A stretch of 64,000 nt of DNA from Thinopyrum elongatum (taxonomy: Eukaryota > Streptophyta > Magnoliopsida > Poales > Poaceae): positions 52,148,434 through 52,212,433 of the forward strand of contig CM022298.1 in the NCBI GenBank assembly GCA_011799875.1, given 5' to 3'. Positions 48,434-59,019 of the stretch are shown here, piece after piece; position 1 is the stretch's first letter, and every line of letters starts with the position of its first letter. The notes beneath the pieces are model-generated. The model made no database searches. It saw nothing but the letters and a program-made list of their open reading frames with translations, and had not been told where the DNA came from. The position numbers were made by a program, and so were the translations under genes.

Positions 48434-50589
48434 TGTAGGAGATATGCCCTAGAGGCAATAATAAATGTTATTGATTATCTCCCTGTTCATAATTAGGTTT
48501 ATGTTCCATGCTATAACTACAATGATTCTCGAGTCTACAAATAAAACGAGGCTTGGAGGGAAACTCATGTGCACGTGTGGGATAATAAACGGTAAAATGT
48601 ATTCCTAGTCAAGCCTCTATGACTGGCTCAAGTATTGCATGATGATCCTGTTTTCCTGATCATGGGCATGACTATGCCGGCAATTTTGAGGGCACAATGT
48701 TAGAAGAACATTTGTGTTGAATCGACCCGAATTGATGTTATGCTATGGGATACTTTCGTCACAAGTTAATGGTTAATAACACAGAGATGGTTAACGTTTG
48801 CATGATTCCTCAGACCATGAGAGTATCGAGTTTCTTCATGCTTGATTCATGAACTTTGGGGTTTGTTAAAAGTCATCCGTATACGGCGGCTTACGGGTTC
48901 ATGGGAAAGTATGTCAAGTAACTTGATAGCTCAAGATTGGGATTTGCTCCTCCGACGATGGAGAGATATCTCTGGGCCCTCTCGTTGTTACGGTATCCAT
49001 CATCGTCTGGCCAGACACAGGGTGATTTGATCACAGGGATGCCGGAACACAGTAACGAGAAAAGAGAACAATACCGGTTACGAGGTAACTAGCATAGTGG
49101 ACAAGTTGTTGATCCACGGGAATGCCAACATGTCTCACCTCGGGTTTTGTAACATATCGCGAAGCAATAGGAATAGCACACGGCAACTGGAGGTTCACTC
49201 GAATATTCATTTGTGTGGGTATAGGGGTCAATATGGGTGTCCACGGCTCCGATGCTGATCATTGATCGGAAAGTGCTCCGGTCATGTCTATACTTCACCG
49301 AATCTATAGGGTCACACGCTTAAGGGTCATCTATCTGCTGAATTCTAGACAGGGAGTCTGACAGAAAATCACCGAAAAAGTTTCGGAGACAACGGAAGAG
49401 TTCCGGAGAGAGAACACTGAAAAAGTTTCGGTAAAACCGAAAAGTTGTTTCGGATAAAACCATTGATCCAAAAAGGTTTCGGCAAGCACCGGGAATGTTT
49501 TGGAGGTTGCCAGATTGGTCTGGTAATTTCTGGAATTTTTTCAGAGAAAAAACCGAAAAAAAGTTTCGGAGCTGCCGGAGTTGTTTACCGGGTAAACAAA
49601 GATGGTTTTAAATTAAACCACCATACTGGAAATGTTCCAGAGCGTGTCCAGATAATTTTAGAGGGTGTCGGAAATGTTCTGGGACCTTTCAGAATTTTTC
49701 AGAAGTAATAGTCGCGGAAAACATCTTGTCCCAGCGTGAGGGGACAAGATCCCACGGATCGTGGGGGCTGTTTTGGGCTGTTTTGGGGGCGCCCCCCCTG
49801 AGGGGGCAGCCCCTTGTGGCTGGACAAAGATGTTGGGGGGGGGGCCATGGTGGGGGGCAGCCCCCACAAATGGTGGAGAGTGTTGGGAGGAAGGTGGGGC
49901 CCCATGGGGGAACACCATGAACAAGGGAACATGTTTTCTCCATGTTTGGTGGGAACATTTTTTTCTTGTTTGGTGGGTGCATGTTTTGTGGGCTGAATTT
50001 CAGCCCCCCCCCCCCCTCACCCCTTCCACCACTATATAAGGAGGTGGAGAGGAGCTCTCCATCCCCACTCCAACTCTCTCACACAAGCCATGCATGATCT
50101 GGCATTCTCTTCCCCTCCCACGAAATAGTTTCGTAGTGCCGAAAGGCTGTCTGGGTTCCGGTGGGAACTAGTTCTGGACGGCGAAGCCCTGCCGGATAGA
50201 TGACACCGTATGTGTGCAACTCTGTAGAGAGGTCGTAGTTTCGATCTTAGTGCCCGAGGGGCTGTTCGAGAGTGCCTCCCGAAGGGCTGTCCAAGTGACG
50301 GTCCGAGTTCTGTGAGTCCTCCCGAAGGGCTGTCCGCGACACCGTCCGGGGGACTGTCCGACCGCCTCCCGGAGGGCTGTCCGAGTGGTGGATGAGGGTA
50401 TACATCCTCGCGGTTGGGAGGTTGTAAATCCTAGCTGCGGGGATCTGCACCGCCGATCGTCATCGACTCTACTTCCATCGCCCTACGAGTCGGTAACGAA
50501 AATGATCAAACCTTGTATGCAGTCTCCATAGTGGTCCTGGGCTGATGCGTAGGTCGGAAATTTTTTGTTTTCTGCTGCGTTACCCTACA
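48434..50589 (+). repeat. 3' LTR of Copia C
   Basis: It starts TGTAGGAGATATGCCCTAGA and ends TTACCCTACA. It has a 15-bp deletion near 48880 and scattered substitutions relative to the 5' LTR. Confidence 0.9.
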
Positions 50590-52204
50590 GTTTTTTATCC
50601 AAAATAATCTATGCATGGGCCGGGGAAGATGAGCAGTATGATGAACAACTTAGCGTTGATCTCACCATATCGTACATTGCTGGTGCTGGCGCCACTGCTA
50701 TGCAATGACTTGCCATGCCCATCCCGAGATGCAACTTGGGGTGCCATTGTGGGCCCACGTCGTTAGAAAGTGTCATTAGAATCGTCCAGATTGAACCGGT
50801 TCAGAACAATTGCGTGTCATGTTACTATTTGACTTAGACCATTCAAAGGATGGTACGACAAAAGGGAAAGTAAGAGAACGATAAAAATGCCATAAAAAAT
50901 ATTGCACGGGGAACACCAAAAAAGGACTACAGTGAAAACATGATATGGACTAGGAGCAATACGCTGAAACTAGTATTATGGAATTTTCAAGGATCAGTTG
51001 ACAATAAAAAATGTATTTATTGAAAAATGCTGCCCACCCGAGTTATGGGTGATTGCACGCACGTTCAAGAGATTTTTCAAGTGAGGGGCGTTTTTGGCTC
51101 TCGTGTGCACCTGAACTAGAGGATTAATAAAATAAAATAAATACTTCAGATATAACAAATGAATCCTCACGAGTTGCTACAGTTCAAAGTCACTGTGGTT
51201 ACAAATAATCTCACATGTATCTAATGTATAAAAAATAGGAAACATTGCCTGCTATATGGTTTTGAATTCGTGGAACTATCAAGATCGAACTTAAGGGCTC
51301 ATTTGCTATGAAAAAAAGGTAGAAATTTCATTGGATCAAATCCTATGCAGTTTTTCCTTACGAAATCCTTCGGTATTACGAAATCCTTCGGTCTTCATCC
51401 ATTTTTAGAAAATCCTAAACATGACCTCTAGCAAAACGTCGGAAATGCTATTCTTGCCAACTTTTATTTGGACTTTGTGGTGTTTTTATTTGCTTAGTCG
51501 CCTAAAGTTTCTCTTAATTAAGAAAATGAAGATCTTTACCTCCGTTGAAAACAGAATCCTTCGAGGAATCTAAGGAAACATGTGTGTGTATCTCTCATCC
51601 CCTCTCCCAAATTGATAAACAAATCTACAAGACACTGCACCTAATTTCTATGTTTTCCCTATCTCCATTCTCCAAACCGGGAAAACATTTTGTTGTACAC
51701 GGAGTGACCCCAACTAACCATATATTGTTGCTCGACCATGTTTCTCAAAACGAAACATTATATTCATTTTTTTATTGCTGTACTCAAGTGCCTCCAGACA
51801 TCTACTTTCTCTACATAAAATAGATTTTTTCTTTGAACAATCATTTCATTTGAAGTTACTATATATATGATGCAGATGAATAGTGTGGTAGTTGGACAAT
51901 GATTTGGCCATGTATGTAGTAACAAAAAGGTTGCTCAAATCTCATACTGTGGGTTGTATTCGAGTGCCTCCACGCATCTACTTTCTTCATCTTCATTAAC
52001 TGTAAATTGTGATGAACGTGAACTACCGTGTTAGGTGAAAACTACATTCAGCTGGCCCTTTTAAATGTATCAAAAACATTGTGTAGAATGAATTCGTATG
52101 CGTAAGAGATGATTCAATCTCTTGAGATATATGTATACATATAAGGAGCACTGATCAGGCGGACTTGTCTACGAAAGTAGATACTTTTAATGGAGTTACC
52201 ACCG
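50590..52204. other. Intergenic sequence, no gene seen
   Basis: AT-rich low-copy-looking sequence with no coding signal. The last ~90 bp (from about 52120) start the repeat shared with 35.2-35.6 kb. Confidence 0.5.
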
Positions 52205-52213
52205 TTGGGCAGC

Positions 52214-52683
52214 TTTTTTTTTTTGAAAAGGAGGTTAAGACCCCCGGCCTCTGCATCAAGCATCAATTGATGCATGCGGCCACCTTTATTAATTATTCAA
52301 CAAAGACCAACAAAGATATACATCAAGCCACCCGAAGCCACCACTCACACCTACAAACTCGATAATGTGGAGTGCTCTCACTCCCCATATTTAAAACCGG
52401 GGTCGTCGCCGATCCATCCACATAACGTATCGGAATGTACAGCCGGTGCAGCAAACCTAAAGCGTGCACCACATACACACGTTTTAGAAGCCGCCATCAT
52501 CATCGAACCGCAGACTCATCTTCAGGAAAGAGATCTGCATCATCCTTGCCAGTCCGGCCGCCCGTCGACGCCACCACGGCGCCCAATGGCACCACCTCCC
52601 TGCGCGCAAACTGCAGAGCATGTCGCAGTCGCCGCCGGGTACACCGCAACACCATGCCGTCGCGTACCACCAGCCGACACAGC
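52214..52683 (-). mobile_element. 5'-truncated LINE with 9-bp target duplication
   Basis: A T-run and GAAAAGGAGGTTAAGACCCC at the left edge are the reversed LINE 3' end with poly-A. The direct repeat TTGGGCAGC flanks it at 52205-52213 and 52684-52692. The 141-codon plus-strand frame here is antisense to the element and is ignored. Removing the insert restores continuity with the repeat at 35.2-35.5 kb (GGGCAGCATGGTGAATCCTT). Confidence 0.7.
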
Positions 52684-52692
52684 TTGGGCAGC

Positions 52693-54360
52693 ATGGTGAA
52701 TCCTTTAGCTAGCAACAAGCTCAATCCTTTGGATATTGTTGACATGTGAGGCATTGGGATCTCGTTCTACCATTCTACAATGTAAGTGCCTGTTCTGTTC
52801 TACCATTAATTCGACCTCCAATTTTTGTACAAATTGTTGTCTTAAGAACCAACTGCTCCAAATTGTCTACTCTCTGCTGTTTTTTTATCTAGAGAATTGT
52901 TGTCTTATATGCAGGCTTACAACTGACGGAAATCTGCTATTGCTGTGATGAACTGATGAAAATTGAGAGGAGAAAGTTCATGTGTGAGTGGCACTGCCAA
53001 ATAAAAACTGGATCCCTTTATCCAAAGTAAAACACCAGAAATTTAAGTTCACAGATCCTCCAGCAAGTACAGTGATAATAAACAGTATAACATATTTTCA
53101 CAATTTTACATGACCAAAATGTACTGAGACATGTGCTTAGCTCTGGAGTGTATTACTACTGCTCTGCTTGCTTTCCTATGTACAATCCCATGTCATGCAT
53201 GAACAATCACTTAATCACTAAGAAGTGCAAAACAAAATAAATTACAACAGCAGGGAGCCAAGGCCAAGATATCCTTTGTGCCTTGAATTTTTCCTTTTTT
53301 TTTTTGAATCATTACTTGTATTACTGAAGGTTTAAGGTTAAATCCTTGCTACACAACTCGATGATATTCAGTCATGCACAATGAATAAAGATCCATACCA
53401 TATTTGTTCTACAGATCAGGCTTCGCAGGTACAGTGGGCTAAGACTGTAAACTTGAAACTGGTTTGGGAAACATCGAGCCAGATGGAGCTCACAATCTGT
53501 TAACAAAAACTGAAGCTAGAATAGTGTTGGAACGCCAATGCTCTTGCAGCAGTATCATTGCTTGGCTGAGCAGCTCCCAATAGCTTTGTATAATCAGAAA
53601 ACATGCAGCTAAGCAAATCACATAACCTGACAGAAATATTTGCGAGTTCTTCGAGTGACATATGCTTACTATATAGCTACCAACACTCACTGTACGGTAC
53701 TACGATATAATAAAACACTCATAGCTGCACTGAAAGAACAATTATACACACTCTGAACCTCATGTCACGGTTACCTTCTACCTTCTGAAAGCAACAGTAT
53801 GCATCCTTTTCAACGGACCACAAAGAACAGGATGCCACAATTACCAAGTCACACGAAAGAAGCAACATAACTTTCTCAAATTTTCAACACACCACTGTTG
53901 GAAGGAAATACCAAGCCAATTCCCCTCTGCTATTCCAAACCCAGCGTACACTAGAGTAACATGGACAACCCGAACATTACACTAGATTATACTGATTACT
54001 AATGCATCAGATAATTCAGAAACAATGAAGAATCAATAAATATACCAGCACACCACAATAAGGTATCGACATGAGCATCGCAGAAGAAATATGACATAAA
54101 AATTATAAGAAGAAGATCATAAACTACTTAAGTATCCATATCACTTATAACATATGTAAACAGATAAAACTCAAAACTATTTATTGAGAGCCAACTAGGG
54201 CTAATCTAGCCTGTAAGGACCAGGGTCAAGCGACGAGTATGCCCTCACACACACAGTACAGGTGGTCTCTTGATTATTTTGTGGATGACTCCTGTAGCAA
54301 CGACAGTAAGCCAGCAAGCCACCCCTTTGTTGGTTCATTGAATCCATTGATCCGTTTTCT
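52693..54360. other. Intergenic and probable 3' region of the F-box gene
   Basis: AT-rich, no coding signal. The part nearest 54360 is likely the 3' untranslated region of the minus-strand F-box gene. No definite polyadenylation site was assigned. Confidence 0.45.
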
Positions 54361-55593
54361 TCAATTCCCCCCTGAAGCCAAGTTCAACTTTCTAAGATCA
54401 GGTGTAATCCACATGGGAGCTGGCCAGCTTGACCAAAGCTGAGGAGACAAAATTTCCTCCATGGAGTAGAAATTATCCAAGTTCATTATTCCCATATCAG
54501 GGTCACTATTCTTCAATCCCATTGTCCGCATCACATTATCGTCGGTAAAGTAGGCATGATTTGCCCTGAGAGTGGGATATTCTTTGGCAGTGAGACAAAG
54601 AGATTGATTATGTCCAAGAAACAACACATGGTCAGGCAAGCGTTCTATACTCTTAAGTTTACTTCCCAAGGGATCAAATTCATACATTATATATCCCGTA
54701 GTGTTCCAAAATACAGATGATCCAGGATCAGGATCGAAATTATGCTGGTCAATGATTCTCCAAATAAGAAGCAGATCGCCCGATGGAGCTTGAGCAACGT
54801 ACGTGTACCCAACGCCATATATAGAGTCCATTCTTATAATCATCTCCATTGTGATGACATGCCCACTAAAATCAAAAGCATGAAGTTTTCCGTTTTGAGT
54901 CACTGCATACAACAGGCCATCCTTGTAAGTGCAGTCACTATATCGTTCATGAGGTGGCAGCCAAGTCCAGTTATCATCACCTACTCTTGCAAAAGAGAGC
55001 TGACGCATTGGATTATGGATGAGCACGACGATGTAGCTTTTTCCCATGGATGTATCAGGGAACACAAACGCCTTATAGTGGAGTTTGTGGCGCAGCTTGT
55101 CAATAGCAAAGATAGACGGAGAGTAAGGACCGGCATCCGTCCCGGTATGCCATGCGTACTCATACTTATGGACAGCACCGTGCTCATCAAAGACGGGCTT
55201 CACCTGCTCGATGGTGATAACCGACGGAAGAGCAATCTGTTCACATGTGATGGGATTGAGAAGGTGCATCTCGGATCTGTCATCAACAGTTACCAGCCAG
55301 CCATGTGATGACCCGATCAAACACCTAGTGCGGATAGGTGGCTCCGGGAGGGTCAACTTGTACGACCTCTTCTCTGTGAGGCTGTAGAGGCACGCAACGC
55401 TCTCGCCAGCGGATTCGGAAGTGTAGAGGAGGCATGGCGTCTGGGGGCGTCTGTACTGCCCAAGGCTTCGGAGGCTGGTATACGCGGAGCGCCAAGAGGA
55501 GCAGACAGAGCCGGCACGCACAAGGTCGGGGATCTCAAGGGTGGCAAAGATACCCATCAAGATGTCCTGAGGCAGCTCCGGCATGGTGCCCAT
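54361..55593 (-). CDS. F-box protein with DUF295 domain
   Basis: An uninterrupted 410-codon frame with normal plant codon use. Residues about 4-45 form an F-box (LPQDILMGIFATLEIPDLVR, then AGSVCSSWRSAY), which in this family binds SKP1 so that the protein can act as substrate receptor of an SCF ubiquitin ligase. The C-terminal two thirds carry DUF295-type features: a SSHGWLVTVDD stretch with LLNPITCEQIALP at about residues 94-120, a Trp-rich middle (DDNWTWLPPHERYSDCTYKD) and a LFLGHNQSLCL block near residue 325. Length and domain order are normal for grass F-box/DUF295 proteins, a very large family whose substrates are mostly unknown. The first Met (55593) is used, and a second Met three codons on (MPELPQDIL) is an equally good start. 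This is the best protein-coding gene in the window. Confidence 0.92.
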   Translation of the reverse strand: MGTMPELPQDILMGIFATLEIPDLVRAGSVCSSWRSAYTSLRSLGQYRRPQTPCLLYTSESAGESVACLYSLTEKRSYKLTLPEPPIRTRCLIGSSHGWLVTVDDRSEMHLLNPITCEQIALPSVITIEQVKPVFDEHGAVHKYEYAWHTGTDAGPYSPSIFAIDKLRHKLHYKAFVFPDTSMGKSYIVVLIHNPMRQLSFARVGDDNWTWLPPHERYSDCTYKDGLLYAVTQNGKLHAFDFSGHVITMEMIIRMDSIYGVGYTYVAQAPSGDLLLIWRIIDQHNFDPDPGSSVFWNTTGYIMYEFDPLGSKLKSIERLPDHVLFLGHNQSLCLTAKEYPTLRANHAYFTDDNVMRTMGLKNSDPDMGIMNLDNFYSMEEILSPQLWSSWPAPMWITPDLRKLNLASGGN

Positions 55594-56012
55594 TCTAGTC
55601 TTGGTCAGTACTCAGTAGTAGTACTACTGGTGGATGAGCATGTTCATCTAGGCAGAATCTCTTTAGTGAACTAGGAGTGAAGCCCAGCAGCTTTGGCAAA
55701 ACTCTGAAGATGTTCAGTGTCCAGCTTTGGCAGCCTCAAGTGTATTTATTATCCTGGCGACGCTACAGTGTTGAGGTGTCTCGGTGTCTCCAAAGATCAG
55801 GAGCTTCGGCAAAACTGACGAATTTCTTCAGTGAAAGTTGGATAAAAGAACTGCAGGCTGCTTGCAATACTTACAGATCACCACGACGCCGCTCCTAATT
55901 CAAGTAGGTTAATTAGATCCGAGTCCAGGAACGACACACAGGCAGAATTAATGGACTGAAACTCGACAAAGATCCGAGTTTTGGTCGGCAAGCAATGTCA
56001 AAAGGAAGTACA

Positions 56013-56234
56013 CTAACCGGCGGCAGGCGACACGAGGGGATTAATCGGCCGGGAGACGAGCAGGCGATGGCAACGGCGAGCTGCTGGCTCCGATCCGTAG
56101 ACAGCGAAGACGGGGATTCGCACCGTGTATAGGAGCAAGCTAGCTTCGCATCGCCGGCGGCGGCGGCGGTGGCGACGGGAGGATGCGCTCGGAGGCGTCA
56201 ATGGGCTCAGCCCACAATGGTCATAGATTGGCAC
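56013..56234 (-). other. Possible upstream exon or 5' leader of the F-box gene
   Basis: On the minus strand a GC-rich 73-codon frame begins with an ATG at 56234 and reads into CGCCG|GTTAGTG near 56018, a possible splice donor. It contains a run of CGG repeats encoding Arg (HRRRRRRC) and no known domain. It could be a 5' untranslated exon joined to the F-box exon. Its distance, orientation and composition fit that, but no transcript evidence exists here. Confidence 0.3.
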
Positions 56235-56999
56235 CCCTCCTCATAGGGCACCCCTATATCTCGCCTTCAGCGAGTCTAGCTTCTTTTTTCTGTTTTGTTT
56301 TTACATTTTCTATTTTCTTTTTTGTTTTGTTTTTTGCATTTTTTTATACTTAAAAAATATTCTAAATATATATATTACAAAAAACACTCTACATAAAAGA
56401 TTTACAAATGTTGAACAAGTATTTGAAAAATATTGAACAAGCCTTCGGAAAATGTTGAACGTGTATAGAAATATTGCTGCTCATGTAATAAAAAAATGGT
56501 GGAATTTTTTGATCATGTATATAAAAAGTTTAATAAGCATTTGAAAAAAAATGTTGAACAAGTATTTTAGAAATGTTACTCAAGCATTTGGGAAATGTTA
56601 AATGTGTATAGAAAAAATGTTGACCATGTAATAAAAAAATGATGAAAACTTTTTGTCATGTATAGAAAAATGTTAATCAAGCATTTGCAAAAAACTATGT
56701 TGAACAAGTGTTTGAAAAATATTAATCAAGCGTTTGAAAAATGTTTAATGTATATAAAAAAATGTTGGCAATGTATTAAAAAATATTAATCTTTTTATTT
56801 GAAAACAGTTAATCAAGCATTTAAAAAAATGGAAACACTTACCATCACCCGGCGGATCGCAGCGGCCGCGTCCGTCACCTTCCCTGAATGACACGCATCC
56901 AAGTGAGGGCCCGCATATCATCATTCGTCGAACGCGCTTCTGCAACAAGGGTTATGCTTCTAAAACATATGCGGTGTTGTAATGATCTACGCCCGGTCT

Positions 57000-57190
57000 A
57001 TATATTTGCAATAAAACCTCTGTTACGGATTCTTCTGCAGCAAGACCTCATTTGTAAAAAGTTGCAACAAAACCTCAGTTGCAATTTTTTTTGCAACAAA
57101 ACAGTTGTTACAAAAAAAATCTGTAACAAGACCTGTGTTGCAGAAATAATTCCGCAATAAGACCTGTGTTGCAATGGTGGAGGCACGCTT
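57000..57190. repeat. TTGCAACAAAACCT-type repeats within element c
   Basis: Five or so ~25-bp units of AGTTGCAA / AACAAAACCTC variants, on a different theme from the TTGAAC array around them. Confidence 0.6.
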
Positions 57191-57681
57191 GGTCGCTCGA
57201 TGTGACAGATCCGACGGAAGCATAGCACACCCCTTAAAAATATTAAAAATGTATAGAAAAAATATTGACCATGTATTGAAAAAATGTTAGTCTTGTTTTT
57301 GAATAATGTAAGCAAGCATTTGAAAAAAGTTCAAAATGTGTGTAGAAAAAATGTTGACCACATATTAAAAAAATTAAATTTGTATTAAAAAATATTAAAC
57401 ATGTATCAGTAAAATGTTGTTGACATAAACAAAAATTTAGAATGAAAACCAAAAGAAACAAAGAAAACCCAAAAAATGAAAACTGAAAATGAAACAAAAT
57501 AAGCAAAAGAAAAATGAAAAATAAATCATAAGAAGCAAATAAAAAAAGAATGAAAAAACCGGAGAAGAGAAAAGAAAAGAAAGAAAAAAACTGAAAAATG
57601 AAGAAGAAACAGTGGAAACGCCGACTCGTTTGGACTCAAGTAGTCTCGCCTTACTACTCTATCAAGAACCTAGGCAAAGCC

Positions 57682-57747
57682 TAGTGACTAGCCGCGCTTG
57701 CTCGAAACAAGGAGACCATGGCTCAATCCCCTTGCGCTCCCTTTTTT
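57682..57747 (+). other. tRNA-like block inside Mutator-like element c
   Basis: CTAGTGACTAGCCGCGC followed by GGCTCAATCCCC and a T-run, in the same layout as 37810-37878. The box-B-like GGCTCAATCCC is close to the pol III consensus. Confidence 0.4.
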
Positions 57748-58033
57748 CTCTTCTCTTTTTTCATTTACCGTTCGCGAATGGGCCGGCCCGAGTACTGTAG
57801 ACCCTTTAGTGAGTGATCCTTCCATCTCGCTTAATGCGAGATATAGCTCTCGCACCCCTCATATCCAGCCAATACATGGGACGAATATAGGGACAGCCCA
57901 ACGTGTCTGGCATATCAGACTGACGGGTGGGACCCACGTGAAAACCCATTGGTATGCTGGGTTCCTCCGTTGATTTGATGAGGAGCCATTTATGTTGGCT
58001 CTCCAATTCGCCACCCGAGGGACCAACTCCGAC

Positions 58034-58041
58034 TATTTAAG
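58034..58041 (+). promoter_or_regulatory. TATA-like element
   Basis: TATTTAAG is followed about 25-35 bp later by a C-rich leader with AACCCTAGCC, typical of plant core promoters. It lies about 75 bp upstream of the ATG at 58116. Confidence 0.5.
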
Positions 58042-58115
58042 CCGAACCGCGAGGGTAACCCTAGCCTCCCCCATCGCCACCCACCCCCCCTCCCCCGCGC
58101 GCCGGTCCGTCTACC

Positions 58116-58232
58116 ATGGTTCGACAAAAGATAATGTACTATAAAATGCTGACACCCAAGCGTCTGGCAGAGATCTCCGTTGTGATGCGCGCCCCTCAGG
58201 AGTGTCGCATCGCCGAGATGCGAGCCAAGGAG
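58116..58232 (+). CDS. Candidate first exon, 39 codons, unknown product
   Basis: An ATG in good context (CTACCATGGTT) opens a frame starting MVRQKIMYYKML and ending with a basic helix-like IAEMRAKE. It runs exactly 39 codons into a strong splice donor (GAG|GTATGT). Reading through the donor hits a stop after nine codons. The TATA-like box, CT-rich leader, start context and donor together suggest a real gene start. The continuing exon was not found and the peptide is not recognised. It could be the 5' end of a gene truncated by later insertions. Confidence 0.4.
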
Positions 58233-58497
58233 GTATGTTGCGTCGCTCATATCGAGAAATAAGATCGACGGGGAACCTCCAGCCTCCTCAGCAATTTGGA
58301 TTCCCGACCGTTGAATCTGCTTGCTTGATCGGATCTGGGCCGTTCGATCTCCCTCAGGAAAGACCTCGGCCGTCGGATTGAACAGGAGCTCATGTAGCAA
58401 TGAATAGTTTCACTCCACTGTAAAGATCTCGTGCCACCACCGATATTCCGGTGCCCCCACGAGGGTATTTTCTTCATTTCACGTCTTAGGTCAACAC

Positions 58498-59019
58498 ATG
58501 CCCTTTTCTGATTCGCTCCCTCCTCCCCAATCAGTGGTAGGGTTCGATCTCCTTGTTCCGATTCGCTGCCCCCTCACTTCTCTCTCCCACACATCTCTTT
58601 CTCTCGAGAGCCGCCACAGCCAGCCATCTCCCCGTCTGCCGCCAGCCATCCTCCCCGTCGGCCGCCGCCGCCAACCAGACGCAGCCGCGCTACCTTCCCC
58701 TCCCTGTTCCTCTCCCGTGGCTGAGCCAGCCATGGCCGGAAGAAGCGCAAGTCCTCCAATAAGCAGCCCAAGGGCAGCCGCTCGGCGCCAACGCGGATGC
58801 GGTGGCCAACGCCGGGAAGCGCCACCGCTCTGGCGCCGCCAAGCGCCACCACCTCCCGTTCCTTCGTTCTCTCTGGGCACCGCCCCTCTGCCGCCAACTC
58901 TCTGCCAGTTCGAGATCCGCACAAGCCGTCGCTCGCCCCTTGCCTCGCCGCACCACCCTTCAACTAACCCGCGCGGCCACACCTGGCCGAAAGGAGATCA
59001 ACTGCTCCGTTCTCTGTAG
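58498..59019 (+). other. GC-rich 5'-gene-like region with 173-codon frame
   Basis: CT-rich leader sequence (58500-58700) runs into a Ser/Pro/Arg-rich frame. The ATG at 58738 (MAGRSASPPISSPRAAARR) could begin a plastid-targeting-like N-terminus, low in acidic residues. The frame stops at 59017. Frames are open on both strands because of GC richness, so coding status is uncertain. It lies 1.8 kb upstream of the MraY-like fragment, in the same orientation, and might be its former first exon. Confidence 0.3.

Larger units (their letters stand above)
40961..50589 (+). mobile_element. Copia retrotransposon C, structurally complete
   Basis: Two near-identical LTRs (2155 and 2156 bp), a PBS just inside the first, a purine-rich tract just before the second, and a 5318-bp interior with Copia-order pol remnants. 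The flanks are GTTCT on the left and GTTTT on the right, a plausible 5-bp target duplication with one change. LTRs differ by about 1% in the stretch compared, plus a 15-bp deletion at ~48880 in the 3' LTR. This implies a fairly recent insertion, yet the interior coding sequence is thoroughly broken. A possible reading is a non-autonomous copy mobilised by other elements. Confidence 0.9.
56254..57846. mobile_element. Mutator-like element c
   Basis: The terminal repeats are CTATATCTCGCCTTCAGCGA (56254) and, reversed, CTATATCTCGCATTAAGCGA (to 57846), 19 of 21 matching. The interior has the TTGAACAAGTATTTGAAA array (56400-57430, interrupted at 56840-57240 by a GC-rich piece and TTGCAACAAAACCT repeats), an A-rich stretch, then the tRNA-like block. 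No protein is encoded. No clean target duplication was found, although GCACCCC occurs close to both ends. It separates the minus-strand F-box gene from the plus-strand promoter at 58034. Confidence 0.6.

Noticed and set aside
54742..55308. 188-codon plus-strand frame
   Set aside because: Antisense to the intact F-box gene, with no domain of its own.
56247..57858. 8-bp GCACCCCT as the target duplication of the Mutator-like element
   Set aside because: On the right it lies about five bases beyond the inverted repeat, so it does not abut both ends symmetrically.
58498..58982. Minus-strand Gly/Arg-rich frames of 88-163 codons
   Set aside because: GC-rich shadow frames opposite a CT-rich leader. 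Sequence features (CT-rich leader, later splice-like sites) favour the plus strand if anything is transcribed.
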